Notes under the pieces: generated by a model
Told to the model about the DNA's origin: nothing
The model's input: only the letters and a program-made list of their open reading frames with translations
The model's database searches: none
Shown here: positions 1 to 12,060 of the stretch, piece by piece
How the letters are laid out: each line of letters begins with the position of its first letter
Numbering within the stretch: the first letter of the stretch is position 1
Assembly (NCBI GenBank): GCA_963082975.1
Contig: OY720345.1
Span: 8,520,491 to 8,584,490, forward strand
Direction of reading: 5' to 3'
Length of the DNA: 64,000 bases
DNA from: Labia minor
Lineage: Eukaryota > Arthropoda > Insecta > Dermaptera > Spongiphoridae
Position numbers and translations under genes: made by a program

Positions 1-527
1 AATTTACAAAATTCCGTTATAACATAATATATTATATTTAAATTAAATTTAATTAATTTTAAATTAAAATTAATAAATAATATTTATGTTTGGCTCTTTG
101 TTGATGGCACCAGGTCACGTGTTGGAGCGTGAGATTTGCAGTGTTAAAAAATTAATTCTGGTACTTTGAGCGATTCAATCAAGCTGAAATTCTATATATA
201 GCAGTTTTATACAATTTTTAATCATGTGAAAAATTATCAAATATATATCTTTATTTTTACGGCCACTTTAGAGGAAAAAAAATCAAAACGTTGTAGGTAA
301 TGACCCTGTTCCGGTTGAGCTACATTTCTCAGAAGTTGATAGAAAACTACGAATTTTGAATAATGCCCATGTACCAAATTTCATCATTCTAGCTCAAACC
401 GTTTTTGACAAATCTTGTCTACATACACACTGACATTTTTCTCAACCTTAGTGAAAATGATTCAGGAACCTAAAAACGTATAAAAACATCAAAATCTCAA
501 CATCGAATGGCTAGCGGCTAGATAGTA
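1..527 (+). repeat. Family A short interspersed element, copy 1 (truncated by window start)
   Basis: Matches six other copies in this window (near 4492, 7009, 34811, 36433, 59523, 63663). Recognisable blocks in order are an AT-rich TTTAAATTAAA/TTAATTAA run, the stretch TTTGGCTCTTTGTTGATGGC, CACGTG, a TATATATAGCAG block, TTACGG, and a block ending near AAACCG followed by a CA-rich microsatellite position. There is no coding capacity. The left end is missing because the window begins inside it; the right end is degraded near GGCTAGCGGCTAGATAGT. Confidence 0.85.
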
Positions 528-1762
528 ATTATTGTATTTTCTATTTGTTAAATTTTTATTAATATTTATATTTTTTCTATTTGTGGGATATTATTTATTT
601 TAAATTCATTTTTTATTTTAATTTTTATTTAATAATAAATTATTATATGAATAATAAATAAATATTTTACCAATTTCTCATAATCATTTATTTTTTTGTT
701 TTTTAAAAAAAAAATAGAATCAAAATATTGGATTTTTTTTTTTTGTGAATATAGAATAGATTTTTCGATGTTCATTTAGAAGATTGATTGGTTTATATAT
801 CAATATTGATAAACGATATTGATTTATTTAGCAATATTTGTGATTTATTTCTTTATCTATCTTTTCTCATTTTTTTTATCTATTAAATCTGTCTAATGTA
901 TCTTAGTCAGTTAGATTGATTTTTCTTTGGTCGTATGTTGCAAACTCTCTCTCTTTCTCTCACTTTGATCTTTTAGACCTTTTAGATCTTTTAGTAGGTG
1001 AATGATTTCTATTGGTCAATTCACAGTCATCGTTATTGATTTTATTTGTACATTTAAATTTTTTAATAAAATTTTATTCTATATAAATATATGATATATC
1101 TATATAGAACAAAAAATAAATTATTTTCAAATTTAACGAATGTTAACGCAAAGGGGTTCTGTTATGGACTTGCCAAAAGAAATTATGTTAGAGCACATAA
1201 AACAAATTGCATTAACTATTTTTTAATTATACAAAGACTGGTAATTCACGGCCGCCAGCAATCTTTTTTTTAAGGATATTAGCTTAACCTTCCTTTTAAG
1301 TCAATAATACCTACCTAAATAATTAGGAATCAATTTTTACCAGTTAGACTAAAATACCTCTCAAATATTTAAGAGCTATCTGATTCGTCACCAGATGACC
1401 CGTCGACTGCAGAAACGAGGGTTTTATTCTCTACTTAAAGATATAAATAAAAACAATGGATGCTCTCCAAAACACAATTAATTCAATTTACCTGCGTTTC
1501 TTAATGTAACAAGAAAATATTTATTGAATATAAAAAGAATTTAATTGATTTGCTGATATATTTATAAAATTCAATGTGTAACAAATACAAAATTTTACAT
1601 AAAAGCTAAAAGGTAGTTTCAACAATATAACACTAAATAAATTGATTAATTTATATAATAACTCTAAATTATATAACTAAATTTGAGGTAGTTCAATATG
1701 TAAATAAAGAGAGAAAATTTTAAACAAATTATTTATTAAAGCTTTTGTGGTTATTTTGATAA
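528..1762. other. AT-rich non-coding stretch
   Basis: Very AT-rich, with poly-T and poly-A runs and a CT-rich patch near 948-965. I see no coding exon, RNA gene or recognised repeat end. The short open frame at 1091-1273 has no family resemblance. Confidence 0.5.
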
Positions 1763-1953
1763 TTATTAAGGGAACTTTTATTAAAAGACCACATTGTTTG
1801 TATAAAATTATTTATTAAATTAAAATAACTGTATAACTGAACAACTGTACAGTTATTTTAAATATGTATAACTGAACAACTGTACAGTTATTTTAATTTA
1901 ATAAATAATTTTATACAAACAATGTGGTCTTTTAATAAAAATTCCCTTAATAA
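1763..1953. repeat. Near-perfect foldback (long hairpin) element
   Basis: The left arm (about 1763-1833) and right arm (about 1883-1953) are reverse complements over about 70 bp with very few differences; both contain TTATTAAGGGAA and GACCACATTGTTTGTA. The roughly 50-bp centre holds two direct copies of TAACTGAACAACTGTACAGT. It looks like a young foldback MITE. I see no clear target-site duplication. Confidence 0.75.
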
Positions 1954-2224
1954 CTCTTAAACAGTTGATCTCAAATAACCAATATTTCAAATTATAATTA
2001 ATAAGTAAATTAACAAATTAATTAATATGAATTCAAATACCTGGGCAGCAATAATTATACAAAAGGATAATTTATCAAACCTTAAATAATAGTTTTATAA
2101 TTCCAAAAACATAATCGAGAAGTCCTTCAGATAGGACTTTCCTTCTCGAAAGACCAAAGCAAATAGACAGAGCTCCAGCGAAATATGGCAAAAGAGCTCA
2201 GAACCAAAGGCATAAAAACAAGAA

Positions 2225-2481
2225 CCTCTGACTTTTGTACGTCCTACGCAAGGACAACGCCTATCAAGTCGGTTATATCAATGAAGTGTCCTATGATCAG
2301 TACAACGGGTCCTCTCAATCTTTACCTTGATTTTCTTGATCGAAGGCGCTACTTTTTATCAAGTAGCTATTCCACAATGTTGATCCCGGAGGCTGGGTTG
2401 ACTCCGTCCCATAGACCCCAGCTAGAGATATTCCCTTGCCAGGCCCGGGACCAAGTGAATGTGAGACAGCGATGGCGTCTT
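2225..2481 (-). mobile_element. tRNA-derived SINE, family C, copy 1
   Basis: Minus-strand copy of the commonest SINE here. This copy lacks the very start of the tRNA-like head but keeps the body (AAGAAAATCAAGGTAAAG, GGGACGGAGTCAACCCAGCC on the minus strand). It is flanked by a 13-bp direct repeat ATAAAAACAAGAA (2212-2224 and 2482-2494), supporting insertion by target-primed reverse transcription. The 124-residue open frame across it is SINE sequence, not a gene. Confidence 0.9.
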
Positions 2482-2494
2482 ATAAAAACAAGAA

Positions 2495-3627
2495 GGCAAC
2501 TAAATATTCAAATTTTCAGTCCCGTGTCTCGTGACTGTGTTTGCCCACTTCGCCTTTAGACTTTTACAAAAAATTTTAAAATGATAATTAGATGGAGGTT
2601 TAATCTTGCTCAAACAACGAATAAAATTAGAAAATATTTATATATATTTGTGTTTTTACTTAAATTATAAAATATATATTTACTATCAAGCTCAGTCGTT
2701 GTCAATAAAATTTTTATTTTATAAATTTAAATTACCTATATAAAATAATCTATTAACATAAATAGTTTTTTTTTAATGAATTATTAAGAATTTATTAATT
2801 CAGATTTTTCAAATATGGATTAATAAATTATAATTATAGTATAAATTAAATTAAATTGAATGTAATCTTAAGTTTATATTGGTTTTTATTATTTTATTTT
2901 TTTTTTTAAATGTTGATGTAAACAGGTAAATAGTAGAATGTGGAACAAAGCCATTTGTTTATATGAAAGGTGTGTAAAGTTCAAAATGTGTACAATCCTT
3001 TGAGTTGGTTAATTTATAAAGCCCTTTTAGTCAAGGGTTGTAAATTCTTATTAACAACGTTGCTACCCCATGTGCTAATAAGGTGTTTGCATGGTTTTAG
3101 AAATTGCCTCTCAATTGATTTATCATGTCATATTAATCTCGACATTTTAGTGTAGACATACGCCTGATTGTGCCCCTCCAAGGCATTCCCAGGACAATCA
3201 ATTCTATCCACTTAATCCCATCGAGGAAGCTAGCGATGTTGTTAATCCTTTCTTATCAACCCTTTTATGTCATCTGTCATACACTCCAGCTATTCACTAA
3301 TAAATTCACGATCGATATATATTTTTATTTTTTTTTTATTTTCAATACCAATTCAAGATTATTTAGAAATATTTACAAAAACATTTCTTAGAAGGAATAT
3401 CATTATTTTGTGCAATAGATACTCGTATATTTTCGTATATTTTCAGATTTTTTTTTACAATGAAAATACAAGATCAAATATGATGAATTGAGAATGAATT
3501 AAATTTGAATTTCAAATCCGCAAAAACAAAAATCATTTATATTTAAAAATTAAATTCTTAAAAAATGTAAAACTAGAAATAAACTTACTTTTTTTAATCA
3601 TTATTATTTTTTTAAAAAATATAATGA

Positions 3628-3676
<49 letters not shown>

Positions 3677-4418
3677 TTTTTATTATTATTATTATTTTTA
3701 TTATATTATATATTGATAATAATTTTTATAGTTATAGCAATAAGTGTGGCTAGTATTTATTTTTTATTTATTTTCTTAATTAATTAATTATCTCATTTTT
3801 AATTATTTAATTTTTTATTCGTTTTTTTTTTAAATTAATAATAAAATTAATGAATCAATGGGAATGAATTTGGCCTAGTTACGATTAAATTTTATTATGC
3901 AAAGAGTACGTATCACTGTTGATTGCAAATAAAAGGTAAATCCGTGTTTTGTACGACTGGATCATCCTTTTCAGAATACTGAATGAGTATATAAAGGTAC
4001 GTAATCCATCCATCGAGTATAACACGCTCATTGGGATTTTATAAATCTACCGACCTTAATTAAGTTAGAAAGATATTCTACCAAAAGAATCTGGCTTTAA
4101 GTAAATTAAATATATAACCATTTAATTTTATTAAAACAATTTGAGTTTATGATATTTTTTTAGACTTGGTTTTATTTCACGTTTTAATTTTAAAAAGTTA
4201 TATTGAACTTTTTTAGGAAAAAAAAAATATTAAAACTATTCTTTGAGTTGAATTTTCAAACTTTAATCTGAAGAACATGAACAAAAATCTCCAAAATTTA
4301 AAAAAAATTTATAATTTTTTTTAAAAAAAATATCACTTTTTATAAAAATATTTACACAATTAAATAAATATACTTATTTATAATTTTTAATTAATATACA
4401 ATTTTTAATATATATATA
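2495..4418. other. AT-rich non-coding stretch with a TTA microsatellite
   Basis: Non-coding, with a long imperfect (TTA)n tract at about 3629-3705. The part at 3140-3310 is less AT-rich, but I see no family resemblance or convincing splice-bounded exon. Confidence 0.5.
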
Positions 4419-4756
4419 TACACCTGTCCCCCGTTTTACACGGTACTTTTTTTACACAATTTCGATTTTACACGGATTTTAAATTAACCGATTTCAAATT
4501 TGAATTGGAGTAAATAATATATATTATATTTAAATTAAATTTAATTAAATATAAATTAAAATTAATAAATAATATTTATTAAACCAGTGCATGTTTGGCT
4601 CTTTGTTGATGGCTCCACGTCACGTGCTAGCGCATGAATTGCAATCGTGTTAAAAAATGAATTCCAGTACTTTCAGCGATTCAATCAATCTGCAATTCTA
4701 TATATAGCAGTTTTATACAATTTTTAATCATGTGAAAAACTATCAAACATGTATTT

Positions 4757-5356
4757 TTACCGACCGACGATAGTAAGAGAGGTATTGTTTTCACACCAAA
4801 TTTCACATGTGGAGATTTTTACATATCTCCACGAATCATGCATTTTCTAAACAGAAAAAAGTATTTTTAGCATGATGTCCGTCCGTCCGTCCGTCTGTCC
4901 GTATAGATGTGTACAGCCTGAACGGCTCAACCGATTTTGATGAAATTTGGTATATTTACTTAATGCACCAGTGGGATGAATTGATCAACTTTTGGTGCAA
5001 ATCCGGAAACCGGAAGTGGTAGTATTAGCGATCGACGATAGGAAAGAAAGGGTTATTTTCACAGCAAATTTCACATGAGGAGATCTTTTACATATTATCA
5101 CGAATCATTCACTTTGTATTTGTTTTTTCTTCGAGAAAAATCATCTTTATTAGTTTTTTCTTAATTTAAAATTATATGACGTCATCCAGCCATTCATGAC
5201 GTCACAGCCTGGTCTTGCATATATATTATAAATAAAATAAAATTAAAAATGTTTATATTTATTATTTATGTATCCATATCTGTTTTTTATTACATTAATA
5301 GATATCTTAAAATTATTTGAAATTGTTTCTGTAGCTGGAAATTAATTTATTTCTAC
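4757..5356 (+). repeat. Family B element, copy 1 (3' end missing)
   Basis: Starts ACCGACCGACGATAG. Contains a CCGTCCGTCCGT minisatellite, a CCGATTTTGATGAAATTTGG block, CCGGAAACCGGAAGTGG, an internal partial repeat of the start beginning GATCGACGATAGG, and TGACGTCA-rich sequence. Lacks the terminal hairpin present in copy 2. Confidence 0.8.
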
Positions 5357-5531
5357 ATTAGTTAACAAAAGTGTTTTTCAATTAATAGCAATCATACATA
5401 ATTTGTTAAAGGATATACATTTATGAAATTTTAATATAATTTCAAAAACTATATTATTATTATCATTAATAATAATTCCATTAAAACAAAATGATAGTTG
5501 TGATGTTGTGATACTTCTAAATTGATAGTTT

Positions 5532-6165
5532 TTTACCGACCGACGATAGTAAGGGAGGTATTGTTTTCACACCAAATTTCACATGTGGAGATTTTTACAT
5601 ATCTCCACGAATCATACATTTTCTTAACGGAAAAAAGTATTTTTAGCATGATGTCTGTCCGTCCGTCTGTCCGTCCGTATAGATGTGTACAGCCTGAACG
5701 GCTGAACGGATTTTGATGAAATTTGGTCTATTTACTTAATGCATCAGTGGGATAAATTGATCAACTTTTGGTGCAAATCCGGAAACCGGAAGTGGTAGTA
5801 TTAGCGATCGACGATAGGAAGGAAAGGGTTATTTTCACACCAAAGGAGATTTTTTTTATATATCACCACGAATCATGCACTTTGTATTGGTTTTATCCTC
5901 GATAAAAATCATATTTATTAGTTTTTTCTTAATTTAAAATTATATGACGTCATCCAGCCATTCATGACGTCACAGCCTGGTCTTGCATATATATTATAAA
6001 TAAAATAAAATTAAAAATGTTTATATTTATTATTTATGTATCCATATCTGTTTTTTATTACATTAATAGATATCTTAAAATTATTTGAAATTGTTTCTGT
6101 AGCTGGAAATTAATTTATTTCAAACTGTCGGTCGGTTCAGACCTGGCCACAGGTCAACTTATTAT
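5532..6165 (+). repeat. Family B element, copy 2 (full length, about 630 bp)
   Basis: Best complete copy. The 5' end carries CCGACCGACGATAG; the 3' end carries the inverted counterpart TGTCGGTCGGT, followed by the hairpin GACCTGGCCACAGGTC and AACTTATT. The interior has the imperfect internal duplication and CCGT-rich tract seen in copy 1. No open reading frame of interest. Confidence 0.85.
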
Positions 6166-7008
6166 TTTTACGGTCAGTTTAGAGGAAAAAAAATGAAAAA
6201 GTGGTAAGTAATGACCCTCTTCCGAAAGAGCTACATTTCTCAAAAGTTGATCGAAAACTACAAATTTCGAATAATTCCCGTATCCCAAATTTCATGATTC
6301 TAGCTCAAACCGTTTTTGCGTAATCTTGTCTACATAAACACACACACACACAAACACATACACACAGACACAATCTCAGTGAAAATGATTCAGGAACCTT
6401 CAAAACGTATAAAAACATCAAAATCTCGACATCGAAAATTTTCATAATTGCAATACTATCTCTGGCGAGATAGTAAAACCTGGTAAAAGTGTATATTCGG
6501 CTGCATACACGCATTTATATTCTTATATTTTTTGTTCCTAATATAGAATGAATTAAATTCTTTATTATGTACTTACATATACTACCTAATAAAATAATAA
6601 AGGAATTAAAATATGATTGAATTATCCACATTTTAATGTTTTTGGTTTTAACATTGAAAATTTAAGATTTCGATTTATACGGTTTTGTTCGGAACCAATC
6701 TTCCATGTAAAATGGGGGACAGGTGTAGGTGTATATAATATTGAAATCTGTTAAATGGTAAATAAATGGCATACTTGATTGTATTTATTAACATGTTTAC
6801 TTTTTTCCTTGTTTATAATATACATGTATGTTAATGACTATTTGAAATATGTCAGTTGGCTCTGTGCCACCCTATATTATAATAGTATATAATAGAATAC
6901 ATTAAGATATTTTAAAATTTTATTTGTTTACTTTTATATATATATATATATATATAATTTCCATATTTACTAAACAAAAATATTAGAAAATTATTTGTAT
7001 ATACTACT

Positions 7009-7615
7009 ATTAATTTTTACTATCTCGCTAGCTATTGCGATCAGAAAATTTTCGATTTTGAGATTTTCATGTTTTTATAGGTTTTGAAGGTTCCTGAATC
7101 ATTTTCACTAAGGTTGAGAAAAATGTCTGTGTGTGTGTATGTGTGTATGTATCTAGACAAGATTACGCAAAAACGGTTTGAGCTTGAATAATGGGTACAT
7201 GGGCATTATTCAAAATTCATAGTTTTCAATCAACTTTTGAGAAATGTAGCTGAACCGGAAGAGGGTCATTACCTACAACGTTTTGATTTTTTTTCTTTTA
7301 AAGTGCCCGTAAAAATAAAGATATATGTTTGATAATTTTTCACATGATTAATAATTGTATAAAACTGCTATATATAGAATTTCAGCTTGATTGAATCGCT
7401 GAAAGTACCAGAATTAATTTTTTAACACTGCAAATCTCACGCGCCAACACGTGACGTGGTGCCATCAACAAAGAGCCCAACATGCGCTGGTTTAATAAAT
7501 ATTATTTATTAATTATAATTTATAATTAATTAAATTTAATTTAAATATAATATATTATTTTATTTAATCCAATTCAAATTGGCGAGATAGTCGAGTGGAG
7601 ACACTCCAGATTTTT
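7009..7615 (-). repeat. Family A element, copy 3 (full length)
   Basis: Complete inverted copy running from TACTATCTCGCTAG to GCGAGATAGTCGAGTGGAGA followed by CACTCCAG and a T run. It shows the A-family structure clearly: inverted ACTATCTCGC near both ends, then the hairpin GAGTGGAGACACTC, with a GT/CA microsatellite inside. Confidence 0.85.
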
Positions 7616-8548
7616 TTTTCTAGGTTTATTCTAAATTATTCATATGGTGTGTTGTTTTTTATTTTAAAAAGTAAATAGATATCGATAGGTAGGTAGGGGT
7701 ACCTTGACTTACTTATCTTATTCATTTTTATTCAGCATAAGAATTTTTTTTTTCATGCGATTGAAGTTGAGATCTAGGCATATAAAATTCTTTCGCTTTT
7801 TCTCCATTGTCAATCAATAAAAGCTAGGGGCTTCCATAAAATAAAAATATTAAATAAAATTGAATGTAGAGAAGAGTGGAGAGGAAGTGGAGTGGAGGTG
7901 GCATGTAAAAAAATGGAAGAAAAGAAAATTGAGTTGGTATTCATTCAGTAATCAATGTTCATATTCCAATAAATACAAACCTACAGGCCAAATATATAAA
8001 GTCTCTTAGAATCTTGCAAAATTTTTCATTGATATATTTTTTTAGGAGATTGCAAATTTATTTAGAATAATGAAATAACATCTTTTTAATTTTAAATATT
8101 TTGCAATTAATATACAATTATCAATTTATATATATATATATATATATATATCCTCCCTCAATAAATAAAATTATGATTATGATATTTAGAATATTCATAT
8201 TTATTTATATTTTTTTCTATTACTAAAATATTAATTTTTTATTTTAATTAACTAAATTATATATCACCATTATTTATAAAAAAAAAATTAGATAGAATAG
8301 AAATTAAATTTCTAAAAATTATTTTTTTAGAAATTTAATTACTTTAAAAATCTATTTTTTATAATTTCTATTTATAATTATAATAATCCTTTTGTAGCTA
8401 TTTAGCTATTTTATTTTATGTGTAATTATTAATTATAAATATATAATATTTCTAGAATGTTTTTTACAATTAATAAATTAATTTTAACATAAAATAACGG
8501 TTTTCCATTTAGTATTATTTAGTTATTCACTGTATATAGACACTAATC
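7616..8548. other. AT-rich non-coding stretch
   Basis: AT-rich with a (TA)n run near 8128-8152. A purine-rich patch lies at 7865-7930. No gene or recognised element seen. Confidence 0.5.
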
Positions 8549-8910
8549 ATGAAACGCTCAAAATCTACATTCATGTTATTTGATTTAATGAAATCTGCTG
8601 CTGAAGTCCATCAAATACTTTTAGAAACTTATGGTGATGCTGCTCCGACATATCGATTTTGGTTCCAACAATTAAAAAACGGCGATTTCGTTGTCATTGC
8701 AGATGGAATGGGAAGCTCTGCCGCACCCAGCCTACTCACCAGAGATAGGCGATTTTTGATTACAATTTGTTCAGATCGATGCAGCATGGCTTGGCAGGCA
8801 TGCGAAATGCTGAAGAAATGTATAAATGGATCGATGATTGGATCGCTGCCAAACTAACATCGTTCTTTCAATACGGTATCGCCATGTTACAAGAATGATG
8901 GGGCAAAATA
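8549..8910 (+). pseudogene. mariner transposase relic with large internal deletion
   Basis: The first part, from the ATG at 8549, translates to a mariner N-terminal helix-turn-helix region (KSAAEVHQILLETYGDAAP, then FWFQQLKNGDF). After a deletion and frameshift near 8735-8760 the C-terminal part follows in another frame: DYNLFRSMQHGLAGM, EEMYKWIDDWIAAK, FFQYGIAMLQE, ending at a TGA. The catalytic core between them is missing, so this is a non-functional Tc1/mariner (mariner subfamily) remnant. A normal mariner transposase is about 345 residues. I could not identify its terminal repeats. Confidence 0.85.
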
Positions 8911-8959
8911 TTTTGATTAATATTAATAGTGTACCAACTTTTCTGAATAAATGTCTTTT

Positions 8960-11100
8960 CAGAATACATAGCAAGCACCTAATAACAAAATAATGAAATT
9001 AGAAATAAATCTATAAATGTACGATATATATTTCTCTAATGTTTGTAATTTATAAAAATTTACAACTAACTAGCTGTAAGTACTTTTTATAAAGTTTATA
9101 TATTTTATTAGAGATAAGAGGGAAAAATTTGCCTTGACCATAATGTATCATATATAGTTATATAAAGTAAAAATATACAAATTATTATTAATATGAATAG
9201 AAAGAAAATGAAAGTAAATTAAATAACATATAAAATTTAAAATTAAAACTCATATTTTCCAAATGAGAACATATTACATTGACGACTAAATTAATTCCAA
9301 ATTGAAAGTCGAAGGGTTTATTTTTCAGTTTTTTTTTTTAATTTTAGCTTGGATGGGCAGAAACACATAGGAGTTTCTCTCTAATTAAAATTAAACCTAG
9401 TTAGCAATTATACTCCAAATGGAAAGGAAACATTTTTCGGGAGAAACGATGAGTGAATGTAAAATAAAAAAAAAAAACAAAAAAAAAACACAACATATTT
9501 TACATCAAATACCATTTATATTAGCCTCGAAAAAAGTTCAATTTAATCAATTGCATTACACATGTTGGAAACAATTAAGAATATATAATAATATTATTAT
9601 ATACTATTGTAAAGTATGGGAAGAATTATTTAAAAAAATGGGTTTAAAATTAATAAAATTAATCTTTAATTTAATTGGTAGTATTTTGGTTTTTATTAAT
9701 AGAAAATAGAAGGGTAAATTCAATAAAGGTTGACCAGAGAAGACGTAAATTTAAATTCATTCAGATTAAAAAATATAATAAAATTAATAGTTAATGAAAT
9801 GTTAAAGGATATTAATATTTAATTATAGTTATATTTAAATAAATCAATGGTGAAAGAAATTAATAATATATTTATCATAGGTATTATATGGGAAAATTGT
9901 AACTTATAATTTAACTTTGTATAAAATAAAGTTCATTTATTTGAATATTTATTTTATTTATATTTGTATAGCAATTTCACTTTTTAAAGGGTCTACCACT
10001 TATCTGTTTAATGTTAATAGTATAGAGTTTAGGGCAAGACCAGACTAGGGTTGATTTTCCAGGTGACGTTTTCTGGATTCCTTCCAGGCATTCAATGATA
10101 TGTAGTACATCTTCATGGAGCAGTAACTTCCAAGTCTTGGCCTTGATGTAGGATCCTGGCACTGTCATATCGTTCAAAGATGATCTCTCTCTCTCTCTGA
10201 CCTCTCCATCCTGAAGAATTCCATCCAACTGAATGACTCTACCCTATCCGAGCAGCCTTTGTACTATTCTTCATCCCCTCTTCTCTACTCAGGTAACCCA
10301 TCTTTGTTCTTCGTAATTTTAAGAAATATATGTCATCTTATTTATCGAATGATCCTATTTCAATTACAATTACATTGTCTAAATAGACGAAGATAACGTA
10401 GCCAATATTGGTTTAAATGTGTATTTATGGCGTCTTTATAACACATTTAGGCAGAGATTTATTTATTTATTTATTTTTAAAAAATAAATAAATTTATTCA
10501 AGAAAAAAAATAAAACTTAAAAAAAGAATTTTAATATTTGTACTCTATTATGACATATATTTACATATATATACCTACTATATACTATATACTCGTATGT
10601 TTATAATATACATACATATACCTACACATTATTAAAAGGTTGAAAATAACTAAAACTGATATTTAGTCCACCCAATTTATTTATTGATACTCAATGGAAT
10701 TCTGTAATCTCTATAACAGACACATATAAAATTATGATTTAGGTCAGGTTTTAATATTAAAACAAATTAATAAATTAATCTTTACAAAATGTTTATATAT
10801 TAAGACTTCGTTTAACACGTCCCATCAAAATAGAATATAAAATGAAACGATATAAAAATCCGTTCGTATAACACGGCAAGAAAGATAAGCCTAACGCTGC
10901 ATGCATTTTCGGGGAACAATTCAAATAAACCGACACAGTGTGGTACTATATTTATTAGATAGAATGCCATGCTCAATGTATTGTCTATTTAGGTTCGTAT
11001 ATACGTATAACTAAAAATATATATATTTAATAAAATAAAATAGTTATTAATATTTCACAATTCAGATAATATATGACAAAAATACTGACATTAATCTGTA
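8960..11100. other. AT-rich non-coding stretch with an unrecognised small ORF
   Basis: Mostly AT-rich. Two open frames stand out. One at 9419-9709 (plus, 96 residues, lysine-rich and AT-driven) is probably chance. One at 9977-10228 (minus, 83 residues) has more balanced composition and includes VPGSYIKAKTWKLL, but I do not recognise it. A CT-dinucleotide run is at 10184-10200. Confidence 0.4.
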
Positions 11101-11334
11101 CATCAATATCTAAATTTTTAATTTTAACAAAAATTGGAAAGATTTAACTTCACATATCATATGTATTGGCTCTTATTTCGATCTTTCATTCAATATGGCT
11201 CTAAAAAAAAGGCAAATTTTTTTTTACAAACTTCCCGGTTTGGTGTTTCCGAAATATGGACTTCTGGCCCGGGAGACATTTTGAAAATTTCATTTTGGTC
11301 CGCGCTAAAAAAAAAAAGTATTTGCCCACCCCTG
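11100..11334 (+). mobile_element. Right end of a hAT-like non-autonomous element
   Basis: The terminal TTTGCCCACCCCTG at 11321-11334 is the inverse of the common hAT terminus CAGGGGTGGGCAAA. Internal text such as GGCCCGGGAGACATTTTG and TTGGTCCGCGC fits this class. I did not find the matching left end or its 8-bp duplication, so the left limit is approximate. Confidence 0.55.
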
Positions 11335-11336
11335 CA

Positions 11337-12060
11337 CTACCTCATACACTCAACATGAGCGCCATGTGTTGCTCGAGAAACATCGAAACGGTAGTCCATT
11401 TCATTCCATACACGCATCAACTGGTCCCTGTTTATTGAATTGACAGCTTCAATAATTCGATTTCGCAGATCTTGAAGTGTAGCTGGCATAGGTAGGACAA
11501 ACACTGTCTTTTTTATGTACCTCCACAGAATGAATAATGGATTGAGATCTCACGAATTCCAACACACAAAATGACTTTTCCTGTAGTGTAGTCGCCATGT
11601 TGCTATAAACCAGTGATTCTCAACCTGGGCGATATCGCCCCCTGGGGAGCGATCGACATCTAAAAGGGGGCGATTATTTGGGGGGCGAAAAAAAGGTAAG
11701 ATGATTTTGCGAGCAGGCTTTTTAAACATTTCCTCTTTTTTTCAATATGGTTCTAAAAAAAAGTCAGATGATTTGGCAATCAGGTTCTGAAACTCGATTT
11801 TTCAATATGGCTCTAAGTATCACCTAGTGTACCTACCTTATATTAGGGATTATCATGAAATTTTTATCTGTAAAAATGTATAGGGGGGCGAATTAAGAAG
11901 CGGGTCTTACAAAGGGGGCGTCTGGTCCAAAAAGATTGAGAAACACTGCTATAAACAAACAACAGCGCTGCTGTGTGAAAAATTTGAACCTTCCTCTATC
12001 CATTGACATGCGCAATGTGTTTCTATCTTTCATAGTTTGTCTTTAATACGAAATTGAAAT
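11337..12060 (-). pseudogene. mariner/IS630-type DDE transposase relic, split by a hAT MITE
   Basis: Minus-strand reading gives an intact C-terminal segment from about 11548 down to the TAG at 11337: YIKKTVFVLPMPATLQDLR, then NRIIEAVNSINRDQLMRVWN, then EMDYRFDVSRATHGAH. This is the characteristic C-terminus of insect mariner-like DDE transposases. Upstream, DLNPLF is the degraded DLxPxDFFLW motif, in a broken frame. The 338-bp element at 11611-11948 interrupts the relic; degraded sequence resumes to about 12060. The N-terminal half is not recognisable. Confidence 0.8.
11611..11948. mobile_element. hAT MITE, family 1, copy 1, with 8-bp duplication
   Basis: Begins CAGTGATTCTCAACCTGGG and ends AAAGATTGAGAAACACTG. 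It is flanked by a perfect 8-bp direct repeat CTATAAAC (11603-11610 and 11949-11956). The TIR form and 8-bp duplication are diagnostic of hAT. No coding capacity. A related copy lies at 33568-33853. Confidence 0.92.

Larger units (their letters stand above)
4492..6478 (+). repeat. Family A element, copy 2, split by family B
   Basis: Left part at 4492-4756 and right part at about 6166-6478; the right part ends in the palindromic ACTATCTC...GAGATAGT signature. The insertion of B lies between the T-rich block after the TATATATAGCAG motif and the TTTTTACGGTCAGTTTAGAG block, which are contiguous in other A copies. Confidence 0.8.
4421..6725. mobile_element. pogo/Tigger-like composite DNA element with TA duplication
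   Basis: The ends are inverted repeats: CACCTGTCCCCCGTTTTACA at the left and, reverse-complemented, CACCTGTCCCCCATTTTACA at the right, each flanked by TA (4419-4420 and 6726-6727). The TIR style and TA target suggest the Tc1/mariner/pogo superfamily. No transposase remains; the interior is filled by one family A copy that is itself interrupted by two family B copies. The 69-residue minus frame at 6305-6514 lies within the A copy and is not a gene. Confidence 0.75.

Noticed and set aside
2185-2559. 124-residue open frame
   Set aside because: It lies across SINE family C, and the same peptide recurs in other copies on either strand.
9977-10228. Host exon on the minus strand
   Set aside because: Open and balanced in composition, but no family recognised and splice sites not convincing.
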